From assembly GCA_902772715.1 (NCBI GenBank), contig CACYBT010000044.1, positions 1 to 8,918 of the forward strand: a stretch of 8,918 nucleotides of DNA. Direction: 5' to 3'. The notes under the pieces are model-generated. The model was not told where the DNA came from, did no database searches, and saw nothing but the letters and a program-made list of their open reading frames with translations. Position numbers and translations under genes: made by a program. How positions within the stretch are numbered: position 1 is the stretch's first letter; every line of letters starts with the position of its first letter. Source of the DNA: an uncultured Succinivibrio sp. (lineage in GTDB: Bacteria; Pseudomonadota; Gammaproteobacteria; Enterobacterales; Succinivibrionaceae). Positions 1 to 6,069 of this stretch are shown here, piece after piece.

Positions 1-297
1 ATTGGTTTATTAAATTATACAAGAAAATCCTCTTTTACTTTGTAACCTTATTTAAGCATTCCCACAGAAATATTTATTGAACCAAAATTTTGCTACGAAT
101 AGTTGCTGTATCCTAAAACTCAAAAAGGCTGACAGTCCTTAGAGGATATGATGTCGCTGAGGAGGACACAAGCCCGCTCATCAACAGAAAAAGGCTACAA
201 GAGAGTCTATGGTATTGGATAGGTTTTGCCAAGAAGTTCGGTGAGATTGTCTTACTAGGCAATCTTACCATACCTTCAGAACATTTACATTCTTCTT
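1..297. other. Intergenic region downstream of hemW, no recognised gene
   Basis: No start-to-stop gene that I recognise lies here. Base composition is uneven: about 22% G+C in 1-60, 32% in 61-120, 52% in 121-180, 40% in 181-240 and 33% in 241-300 (hand counted). The GC-rich part can form small stems on either strand, for example TCCT/AGGA at 136-139 and 143-146, TGTC/GACA at 152-155 and 165-168, and GGCT/AGCC at 127-130 and 171-174 enclosing both. A stop-free plus-strand frame runs from 117 to about 419, but it has no convincing start and its second half is antisense to hemW. A TATAAT-like box on the minus strand at 14-19 could belong to a leftward promoter, but no good -35 accompanies it. 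No intrinsic terminator for hemW is visible: no hairpin here is followed by a T-run in the minus direction. Confidence 0.5.
233..277 (+). other. Stem-loop downstream of hemW (possible structured RNA)
   Basis: Bases 240-251 pair with 258-269 around a 6-nt loop. All 12 positions pair in plus-strand RNA, two of them as G-U wobbles. The same two positions become A-C mismatches in minus-strand RNA, so any structured transcript would more naturally read on the plus strand, opposite to hemW. GAAG at 233-236 and CTTC at 274-277 could extend the helix past a small internal loop. There is no adjacent T-run, so it is not a standard intrinsic terminator. The family is not recognised. Confidence 0.4.
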
Positions 298-1440
298 TTA
301 ACTATCAAGGAACATTTTTAAGATCTCATTTAAGTGCCATTTCCCGTGCTCTGTTAAACCATAACCAGTGTCATTCAAATATAATAGTCCTAATTGCTGT
401 GCTTTTAAAAGTTGAGGTTTAACCTTATTAAAATCAAGTCCTGTAGTTTTAGAAAATTCCTCAATTCCTGTTTCCTTCAGTAATCTTAAACGATTTAACA
501 TGAACTCGAAGGGTAAATCAGAATCTGCTACTACTTGAAGCCTAACATCACCGCTTTCTTTCAACAAATAAACATCTTTAAGATATTGAGGAACATCCTC
601 ATAATTAGACTGACGATAAGTGACAGAGCCAATTTTTAGTTTCGAATGTGCCGCAGCTCCAAGTCCAAGATAGTCACCAAATGACCAATAATTAGTATTG
701 TGCTGACAAGGTTTACCATGATGAAATGCAGAAATTTCATAACGTTGATAATCATTGCTATTTAAAAAACTAAAACCTTCATTTTCGGTGGCAATAAGCA
801 AATCTTCGTCAGGAAGTGCTGGTGGGTTTGTCCCAAAAGCGGTATCTTCTTCAATTGTAAGTTCATACCACGACAGATGAGTACATGAAAAATCAAGGGC
901 ACATTGCAAATCATAAAGCGCCTCATTAATACTCTGTCCTGGCAGCCCATGCATTAAGTCGATATTAAAATTATCAAAAATACTCTGCGCCGATTCGCAG
1001 GCAGAAAAAGAGCTTTTACTGTCATGAATACGTCCTAAAGCCTTTAGCGCTCTGTACGTAAAAGACTGTACGCCAAGGCTTAAGCGATTTATCCCCGCAT
1101 CATGATATTCTTTGAGCAATTTTTTTGTGACCGTACCCGGATTAGCCTCCATAGAGATTTCCGTCCCGGTGTCTATATAGGAACTTAGAGTCTCAAGGAG
1201 TGTGCCAATACATGACGGTTTAAAAAGAGAAGGGGTACCTCCACCAAAATAGATAGAGCGAAACGTACGACCTTTTACGAAAGGTTCCTTGATTTTAAAT
1301 TCATTAAGCAGGGCAAAAAGATAATCTTCATCAGCAATCCCACATTGTGACTTACTATAGGAAACAAAATCACAATACGGACATTTGCGCATACAGAAAG
1401 GATAGTGAACATAAATACCTAACGGCAGATTCTCATTCAT
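298..1440 (-). CDS. hemW: HemW, radical SAM heme chaperone (formerly HemN-like, YggW)
   Basis: A 380-residue protein, about the size of E. coli HemW. HemW is a cytoplasmic radical-SAM protein that binds heme and delivers it to respiratory enzymes; older databases call it an oxygen-independent coproporphyrinogen oxidase. Counting from the chosen start, the 4Fe-4S/SAM motif CMRKCPYCDF has cysteines 16, 20 and 23. The position after CPYCD is Phe, where true HemN has a fourth Cys, which argues for HemW. GGGTPS (66-71), MEANPGT (97-103), GVQSF (123-127) and HNTNYW (247-252) are all present, and the C-terminal HemN_C-type region is complete. The frame is open back to an ATG at 1482, but I chose the ATG at 1440: it gives the family N-terminus (MNENLPLGIYVHYPFC) and overlaps the rdgB stop by 8 bp. 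No good Shine-Dalgarno precedes it, so translation is probably coupled to rdgB. The rdgB-hemW order matches E. coli. Confidence 0.95.
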   Translation of the reverse strand: MNENLPLGIYVHYPFCMRKCPYCDFVSYSKSQCGIADEDYLFALLNEFKIKEPFVKGRTFRSIYFGGGTPSLFKPSCIGTLLETLSSYIDTGTEISMEANPGTVTKKLLKEYHDAGINRLSLGVQSFTYRALKALGRIHDSKSSFSACESAQSIFDNFNIDLMHGLPGQSINEALYDLQCALDFSCTHLSWYELTIEEDTAFGTNPPALPDEDLLIATENEGFSFLNSNDYQRYEISAFHHGKPCQHNTNYWSFGDYLGLGAAAHSKLKIGSVTYRQSNYEDVPQYLKDVYLLKESGDVRLQVVADSDLPFEFMLNRLRLLKETGIEEFSKTTGLDFNKVKPQLLKAQQLGLLYLNDTGYGLTEHGKWHLNEILKMFLDS

Positions 1441-2044
1441 AAAAATCATGTTCAAGATGATAGGTAAGTGCACAAAGAGCACGGCCGCGATGAGAGATCA
1501 GATTTTTTACCTGAGGAGGCAACTGCGCAGCAGTACAGTCACGACCTTTAACCAGAAACAGGGGATCATAGCCAAAACCTTCACTTCCCTTTTCTTTAAA
1601 AGCAATAGAACCTTCCCAAGAGGCAGTGACAACAAGAGGAGTAGGATCGTCCTTATGGCGTACCAGGCATAGCGCGCAATAGAAAAAAGCATCCCTTTTT
1701 TCAGCCGGAACATCTTTTAGTTCCCGAAGCAGTTTTTCATTGTTATCTTGGGAAAAACCTCCAGAATAGCGGGCAGAATAAATTCCAGGAGCCCCATTCA
1801 AGGCTCTCACACACAGTCCTGAATCATCGGCTAGAGCCCAGTGCTGAGTTTTTTCTGCTGCATATCTGGCCTTTTGCATCGCATTTTCTAAAAAACTACT
1901 GCCTGTTTCTGCTGGTGATTCGATACCAAAGTCCTTTTGTAAAACTATGTTTACCCCTAAAGGCTCAAGTACTGCACGAAATTCACGGGCTTTACCCTCA
2001 TTACCAGAAGCAAGAACGATTGTTTTATCCATTTTTTTGATCAT
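1433..2044 (-). CDS. rdgB: RdgB, dITP/XTP (non-canonical purine NTP) pyrophosphatase
   Basis: A 203-residue cytoplasmic house-cleaning enzyme of the Ham1/RdgB family. It hydrolyses dITP, ITP and XTP to the monophosphate and pyrophosphate, keeping deaminated purines out of DNA and RNA. Family motifs are intact: SGNEGKAREF near residues 13-22, ADDSGL at 72-77 (catalytic/metal acidic pair), GAPGIYSARY at 84-93, GFGYDPLF at 156-163 and SHRGRAL at 184-190. The start is uncertain. The ATG at 2044 has an AGGT Shine-Dalgarno 11 nt upstream that overlaps the stop codon of the preceding gene. The ATG at 2032 (MDKTIVLASGN) fits the E. coli N-terminus better but lacks its own ribosome site. Only 13 bp separate it from the upstream flavoprotein gene, and its stop overlaps the hemW start, so it sits inside an operon. 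Confidence 0.95.
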   Translation of the reverse strand: MIKKMDKTIVLASGNEGKAREFRAVLEPLGVNIVLQKDFGIESPAETGSSFLENAMQKARYAAEKTQHWALADDSGLCVRALNGAPGIYSARYSGGFSQDNNEKLLRELKDVPAEKRDAFFYCALCLVRHKDDPTPLVVTASWEGSIAFKEKGSEGFGYDPLFLVKGRDCTAAQLPPQVKNLISHRGRALCALTYHLEHDFYE

Positions 2045-2057
2045 TTGAAAAGTTTAC

Positions 2058-3536
2058 CTAGATTACACTTGTTGGTGACAGAGGTTTTTTGTATTTACCG
2101 GTTCTTTTTAATTTATCAAGAGCAATTTTAGCCGCAGAACCAATAACCGCCTCAGAGGAAAGATGAGGAAAACTGTAGGTAGCAAGACGTTCTACCGTAT
2201 AACCGTTATCAATTGCCAGAGCCAGGAAGTTGGCAATTTTATCACCTTTATAAGCACACAGTTCGGCTCCCATAATCTTATGTGTTGTCACTGAGGTATA
2301 CATACTCAGCACGCCACCATTTTCACGCAGTCCTCTAATCTGGCCTAAATTAAGGTGAACTGAGGAAACGAGGAAATTATCTCCGCTTGTTTTAGCATAC
2401 CTGCGCATATCATCAAATGATTTGCCAACTATTGCCAAAATCGGATCTGTATACACAATGTTAAGTATGGACTGTTTATTGCGATAGCTTATTTCAGGAT
2501 AACGTGCAGCATTATAGCCGGCAATTCTGCCTTCAGAAATTGCCACCGATGAGAGAAAATAACTGTTACAGACATCTCCTGCAGCAAATATATGGGGTAG
2601 AGTGGTCTGCATACTGTCTTCATTAACCCTTATGTATCCGTCAGGTTTTATCTTAACCCCGATATTAGATAACATCATACCGCCAACATTAGGTACGCGA
2701 TCCGTAGCCGCTACCACACTGTCCATATGGAGAAAATTTTCGTAACTGTTTTCATCCATATAATAGATGTCATACCCACTATTATCCGCATCTTCCTCAA
2801 GTGAAGTAACATAAGTATTCACACACAGATTGAATTTCGAGGATAAAAGATTGATGGCTGTGTTCAGCACGCCAGAATCTGTAAAGCGCCAAAGTTTTTT
2901 CTGTCCAAAAACCGTTACATCAACACCAAGATAGGACAAAGCCTGACCTAATTGCAATCCGACCTTAGAACTGCCAAAAACGGCAACCGATTTAGGCAGA
3001 GATTCTAATTCAAAAAATTCATTTGAGGTTAGGATGTGTTTAAGCCTAGACTGTTCAAAGGTAATAAGTGGGGAAGATCCCGTAGCAATAACAGCGGTCT
3101 CAAAATGTACTGCTGTAGTGCCATTTACAATGACTGTATGATCATCGGCAAAACAGGCTTTACCGCGTAAGCGTTTCTCTTCAGGAATGCGATATAAAAA
3201 GGAGACAAACTCGGAGATAGCCCGAGCACGAATCGCACGCAATGACGAAAGAACTCTCGAAGTATCAGGCTTTGTTTGCTCACTGACAGTTATGCCATGT
3301 TCTTCAAGCGTTTCATAGGCATGCATAGCCTGTGCGGCAGACATCAAAAGTCCTACAGGAAGTTCTCCTGCGCGCTGTGCCGTAGTTCCACCGTGACCAC
3401 AGTCCACAAGCACGCACTCCGCTCCTTGTTCAGAGGCAGCCTTAAAGGCTTCAATTCCTGCCGATCCAGCCCCGATTACCAGCGTATGACAGTCGATATT
3501 CTGTTCTATAACTCGCTCGTTACTGAAAACATCCAT
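2058..3536 (-). CDS. FAD-dependent oxidoreductase of the dihydrolipoyl dehydrogenase fold, redox cysteines absent
   Basis: A 492-residue two-dinucleotide-binding-domain flavoprotein, full length for the Lpd/mercuric reductase/SthA superfamily. Positions are counted from an in-frame ATG at 3542. The FAD site is intact: GAGSAG at 24-29, ATG at 153-155 and FAAGDV at 319-324. The redox-active disulfide is not. Where relatives have GTTCARVGC, this protein has GTTAQRAGE (52-60), so the two Cys are Ala55 and Glu60. The second Rossmann loop is FGSSKVGLQ (189-197) instead of GxGxxGxE. Near the C-terminus, where relatives carry a catalytic His-Pro followed by Glu, it reads FPH with Glu464. It therefore cannot do dihydrolipoamide-type disulfide chemistry, and NAD(P)H binding is doubtful. 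I start it at 3536 because AGGA (3544-3547) lies 7 nt upstream; the ATG at 3542 would be only 1 nt from it. It follows yqaB by 9 bp. The biological role is unknown. Confidence 0.85.
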   Translation of the reverse strand: MDVFSNERVIEQNIDCHTLVIGAGSAGIEAFKAASEQGAECVLVDCGHGGTTAQRAGELPVGLLMSAAQAMHAYETLEEHGITVSEQTKPDTSRVLSSLRAIRARAISEFVSFLYRIPEEKRLRGKACFADDHTVIVNGTTAVHFETAVIATGSSPLITFEQSRLKHILTSNEFFELESLPKSVAVFGSSKVGLQLGQALSYLGVDVTVFGQKKLWRFTDSGVLNTAINLLSSKFNLCVNTYVTSLEEDADNSGYDIYYMDENSYENFLHMDSVVAATDRVPNVGGMMLSNIGVKIKPDGYIRVNEDSMQTTLPHIFAAGDVCNSYFLSSVAISEGRIAGYNAARYPEISYRNKQSILNIVYTDPILAIVGKSFDDMRRYAKTSGDNFLVSSVHLNLGQIRGLRENGGVLSMYTSVTTHKIMGAELCAYKGDKIANFLALAIDNGYTVERLATYSFPHLSSEAVIGSAAKIALDKLKRTGKYKKPLSPTSVI

Positions 3537-3543
3537 CAGCATG

Positions 3544-3547
3544 TCCT
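3544..3547 (-). promoter_or_regulatory. Ribosome binding site deciding the start of the FAD protein
   Basis: AGGA on the minus strand lies 7 nt before the ATG at 3536 but only 1 nt before the in-frame ATG at 3542, so the downstream start is favoured. The site overlaps the TAG stop of yqaB (3546-3548), which suggests coupled translation. Confidence 0.6.
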
Positions 3548-4157
3548 ATCTTTCAATCTGAAAATAGTTTTTTTGTATGTCGTTGTCAACCTCTATACAG
3601 TCAAATCCCCCATTGATGGCTGCCAAAATACCAAATACAGCATCATCAAAAACTAGACATGACTCTGGCTTAAGTCCCATTTTTTTTGCAGCAACCCAAA
3701 AAGTTTCAGGATGCGGTTTATGATGCTGAACATCATCGGCACTGACAATAACATCAATGTAAGGTTCAAGATCTATACATGACAATACCTTTTGCACATT
3801 AACAGTTCTTGAACCGGTTCCCACAGCGATTTTCACCCCTTTTGCATGCGCATCTTTGAGTAAGGAGAAAACTTTTGGGAAAACCTTGATCGTAGGAACA
3901 CTAGCGTTGTAAAAAGCAATCTTGCGCTCCACAAAAGAATCCACATCTCCGACATTCATCCCCTGCTGCTTATAATAAAGCGCTATATCATAACTTGATG
4001 AACCGGCTCTTTTTATCACATCTTCCTTGCGGATTTCAAATCCTCGCTCATTGGCCGTCATCTGCCAGGCTCGGATATGAGCCGGCATAGAGTCAATGAG
4101 CGTACCATCAAGATCAAAAATAAGCCCTTTATAGGAGGCTATATTACTAAAATTCAT
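3546..4157 (-). CDS. yqaB: YqaB-like HAD-IA sugar phosphatase / beta-phosphoglucomutase family hydrolase
   Basis: A 203-residue soluble HAD-superfamily hydrolase with a small helical cap. It most resembles E. coli YqaB, a fructose-1-phosphate and sugar-phosphate phosphatase. Motif I is FDLDGT, with nucleophile Asp15 and Asp17; motif II is VGTGS, with Thr114; motif III is Lys147 in HHKPHPETF; motif IV is VFDDAVFGI, with Asp171/Asp172. All catalytic residues are present. The YqaB-type signature HHKPxPxTF supports this subgroup over beta-phosphoglucomutase, but the substrate cannot be fixed from sequence. It begins 38 bp after the GGDEF gene; its leader is AT-rich with only a distant weak GAG, so expression may depend on upstream translation. 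Its stop overlaps the ribosome site of the flavoprotein gene. Confidence 0.87.
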   Translation of the reverse strand: MNFSNIASYKGLIFDLDGTLIDSMPAHIRAWQMTANERGFEIRKEDVIKRAGSSSYDIALYYKQQGMNVGDVDSFVERKIAFYNASVPTIKVFPKVFSLLKDAHAKGVKIAVGTGSRTVNVQKVLSCIDLEPYIDVIVSADDVQHHKPHPETFWVAAKKMGLKPESCLVFDDAVFGILAAINGGFDCIEVDNDIQKNYFQIER

Positions 4158-4188
4158 ATAGTAAAATTATCTGCTCAAATTCTGTGAA

Positions 4189-4200
4189 ACTAAATTTAGT
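4189..4200. repeat. 12-bp perfect palindrome at the end of the GGDEF gene
   Basis: ACTAAATTTAGT is a perfect inverted repeat overlapping the stop codon of the GGDEF gene (4196-4198). It is flanked by two copies of GTGAAAC at 4184-4190 and 4204-4210, 20 bp apart start to start. It lies in the 38-bp gap before yqaB and could be an operator or a weak RNA stem. The AT-rich palindrome may also be chance. Confidence 0.35.
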
Positions 4201-5614
4201 CAAGTGAAACCTTATGGAACCCTTCCTTGAATACAGTATATCCACAGCCACCAGCACGTTGCGAACAGTACAAAGAAGTGTCAACATGATTAAACAGATT
4301 ACTGTACTCTGCGCCATGTTTAGGAAAACAGGCAACACCGACACTGACCGTACTCTTTACAAAATACCCAGACTCTAAATTGTATTCCTGTCCCAAAAGC
4401 CTTACAACCTGGGTAGACTTATCATAAATTTCTGCTTCGTTTACGTTCTGCGTCCACACCAAAAATTCATCATCACCAAGTTTTGCGATAATATCATTAT
4501 CACCTGCAAACTCATACTTTATCTGTTGCGCCATGGTTTTTAAAAACTTATCGCCCATGTCTCGTCCATACTCTTTATTTATACGTTGCAGATTATCAAT
4601 ATCAATCATAAAAAGCACGCCCTTAACATTTTTCTTGATAACTTTGCGAATTGTTTTTTCAAATCCAGTGACATTGAGAAGTCCTGTTAGATCATCCGTG
4701 ATAGATTTTATGTGCACGCGTCGGTATAACAAAAGGCCTATAATGATCAAGAGAGCGCTAATTACAGAAGTACAAATGAAACAGTAAAAAGAGGCCTTTA
4801 AAATATAGCGTTTCACCACATTGACGTTCATACCGATAAACCACATACCGTAAGTTTTTCCACTTCGATTCATAAGCGGCCAATAAACGGTCTCATAGTA
4901 TTCTCCAAAAAGATTTACGGTATTCTGAAACTCACCTTTTTCTTTAATAACCATGTTTGTAATTTCATGATTATCAAGCCTCGTATTAACAGCACGATGG
5001 TTGCGATACTGTAGGGTAGTAGATATACGTTCAATGCCGTCAAAGATACTTATTTCAAGTCCTGTGACTTCTTTTATGTTGTCAACAAAGACATTGTTGT
5101 GAAAAGGTACAGCCACAAACAGTACCCCTTCATTATCGTCATTGATAATCACAGGCACCGCAGCCCCGGTGCACAGTCCTAAAAATCCTGCTTCAAGAAA
5201 GTCCACAAGGGAACTTCCCTGCAGAGCCTTTCCCACAATATCAATACCAATAATATGCTCGATAGAGACATCACGATTAGATGTGGCTACATATTTTCCA
5301 TCTTTTGATATATAAGCCACAAAATAGTGCGGATTTTTTTCAATAACTTCTTGAATAAACTGATTTATCTGCGCCCCATTCTGCTCTGTAATTCCTTTAC
5401 GAAGTGTCATAGAATCTGCAAGAAGATCAGTATCATGAAGCAGCGTATTCTTCTCATTCATGATACTAGAATCTACCACTTTTTTCATGATCTGCATGAT
5501 ATCCTTGGTGTAGATATTAAACTCTTTATTTAAAAAGAACTCAGCTGCTAAAAAATTGGCAAAGGATGCAAAAGCAATCACGATAACAATACTTAAAATA
5601 ACAAAACGTTTCAT
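4196..5614 (-). CDS. Membrane sensor with extracytoplasmic Cache-like domain and degenerate GGDEF domain
   Basis: A 472-residue inner-membrane protein. A hydrophobic N-terminus (about 4-26) acts as signal anchor. Residues about 30-270 form a periplasmic ligand-sensing region; YFVAYISKDGKYVATSNRD (97-115) is typical of Cache domains. A second membrane helix spans about 273-297, and a GGDEF domain fills 305-465 (DDLTGLLN at 307-314). The signature is GDDEF at 380-384 rather than GGDEF/GGEEF, so the second Gly is Asp. Metal-type Asp338, Asn346, Asp355 and Glu383 remain. The IND, GH and ALYxAK-type positions are altered (INK, GR, SLYCSQ), and the inhibitory RxxD site reads GDND (371-374), so c-di-GMP feedback is unlikely. 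It may be a weak diguanylate cyclase or a non-catalytic signalling receptor. The start at 5614 has no strong ribosome site but gives a standard N-terminus. A promoter lies about 70 bp upstream, and it leads the yqaB-to-hemW cluster. Confidence 0.85.
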   Translation of the reverse strand: MKRFVILSIVIVIAFASFANFLAAEFFLNKEFNIYTKDIMQIMKKVVDSSIMNEKNTLLHDTDLLADSMTLRKGITEQNGAQINQFIQEVIEKNPHYFVAYISKDGKYVATSNRDVSIEHIIGIDIVGKALQGSSLVDFLEAGFLGLCTGAAVPVIINDDNEGVLFVAVPFHNNVFVDNIKEVTGLEISIFDGIERISTTLQYRNHRAVNTRLDNHEITNMVIKEKGEFQNTVNLFGEYYETVYWPLMNRSGKTYGMWFIGMNVNVVKRYILKASFYCFICTSVISALLIIIGLLLYRRVHIKSITDDLTGLLNVTGFEKTIRKVIKKNVKGVLFMIDIDNLQRINKEYGRDMGDKFLKTMAQQIKYEFAGDNDIIAKLGDDEFLVWTQNVNEAEIYDKSTQVVRLLGQEYNLESGYFVKSTVSVGVACFPKHGAEYSNLFNHVDTSLYCSQRAGGCGYTVFKEGFHKVSLD

Positions 5615-5684
5615 CGCAATAATTCAACAAAAAAATTTAACTAAATAAAGGAATATAATATGACTTGCCTCATCACCGTTTTTT

Positions 5685-5714
5685 ATTATAAGTTATAAAC
5701 CATATTGACACCAA
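5685..5714 (-). promoter_or_regulatory. Sigma70-type promoter for the GGDEF-led cluster
   Basis: On the minus strand a perfect TATAAT (-10, 5685-5690) lies 18 bp from TTGGTG (-35, 5709-5714, three of six consensus bases). Transcription would start near 5678, giving a leader of roughly 64 nt before the ATG at 5614. The region is AT-rich, so this remains a prediction. Confidence 0.5.
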
Positions 5715-5716
5715 GT

Positions 5717-5731
5717 CTTAGAGTCTCTAAG
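5717..5731. promoter_or_regulatory. 15-bp palindrome just upstream of the GGDEF promoter
   Basis: CTTAGAG-T-CTCTAAG is a perfect inverted repeat with 7-bp arms and a one-base centre. It sits immediately upstream of the predicted -35 box, centred near -46, a common place for an activator site. The regulator is not identified. Confidence 0.4.
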
Positions 5732-5766
5732 GCATAGCAAAATAAGAACTAATAAGAAAAAATCCA

Positions 5767-5812
5767 GAGTTAAACTAAAAAATGGCTAAAAACACATTTT
5801 TAAGATTAACTC
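5767..5812. repeat. Imperfect 18-bp-arm inverted repeat in the glgP / GGDEF gap
   Basis: Arms 5767-5784 and 5795-5812 match at 16 of 18 positions around a 10-nt loop; GAGTTAA/TTAACTC forms the outer end. In minus-strand RNA the stem is followed after 4 nt by a run of six U, so it could act as a backup terminator for leftward read-through from glgP, although the stem is AT-rich. It could instead be a remnant of a small mobile repeat; one copy in this window cannot distinguish these. Confidence 0.5.
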
Positions 5813-5952
5813 ATCCCAATCAGTACTAGCTCTTCTTTTCCTATTCTCTTAATTTATCACATGAACCTATTATAAAGATCAAACATTTTAAATATAATTG
5901 ATAACTTTTTTAAAATTAGACATAAGGAAATGATTTTTATTAGAACAATACC

Positions 5953-5973
5953 AAAGCCTCCTGCTGTGGCTTT
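5953..5973. repeat. Small hairpin, 6-bp stem
   Basis: AAAGCC (5953-5958) and GGCTTT (5968-5973) form a perfect 6-bp stem with a 9-nt loop, downstream of the glgP terminator. No T-run follows on either strand, so a terminator role is not supported. Confidence 0.3.
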
Positions 5974-6003
5974 ATTCCAAAATAAAAAATAATTTCTACA
6001 TAC

Positions 6004-6042
6004 AAAAAAAAGTCCCTCCTAAAATAAATAGAAGAGACCTTT
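6004..6042 (-). terminator. Intrinsic (Rho-independent) terminator of glgP
   Basis: In minus-strand RNA, 6042-6030 pairs with 6020-6009 through 12 base pairs, with one bulged G and two G-U wobbles, around an AU-rich 9-nt loop. A run of eight U follows directly (6011-6004, the first few overlapping the stem base). It begins 27 nt after the glgP stop codon and separates glgP from the next cluster. Confidence 0.85.
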
Positions 6043-6069
6043 AGAGAATATGAAATATGGAGTTATCAG

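Larger units (their letters stand above)
5615..6069. other. Intergenic region between glgP and the GGDEF-led cluster
   Basis: This 455-bp AT-rich gap has no gene I can support. From right to left it holds the glgP terminator (6004-6042), a small hairpin (5953-5973), AT-rich DNA with chance TATAAT-like words, a 46-bp inverted repeat (5767-5812), a 15-bp palindrome (5717-5731) and a minus-strand promoter (5685-5714). The bases from 5615 to about 5678 would be the 5' leader of the GGDEF transcript; I see no recognisable riboswitch there. Confidence 0.6.

Noticed and set aside
240..269. Hairpin as intrinsic terminator of hemW
   Set aside because: In the minus direction the stem has two A-C mismatches and no T-run follows, so a terminator call is not supported.
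117..421. Stop-free plus-strand frame of about 100 codons across the left edge into hemW
   Set aside because: No ATG with a ribosome site, its second half is antisense to the well-supported hemW, and I do not recognise the product. Kept only as part of the unexplained patch.
4175..4204. Possible internal promoter for yqaB, with TTGACT at 4199-4204 on the minus strand
   Set aside because: No acceptable -10 box lies 16-18 bp downstream; the nearest GATAAT is about 26 bp away.
5782..5829. Plus-strand mini-ORF of 15 codons starting inside the inverted repeat
   Set aside because: No ribosome site, no recognisable product, and it lies within an AT-rich hairpin.
5931..5993. Plus-strand mini-ORF of about 20 codons preceded by AGGA
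   Set aside because: AGGA is almost touching the ATG, too close for initiation, and nothing downstream on that strand suggests a leader peptide.
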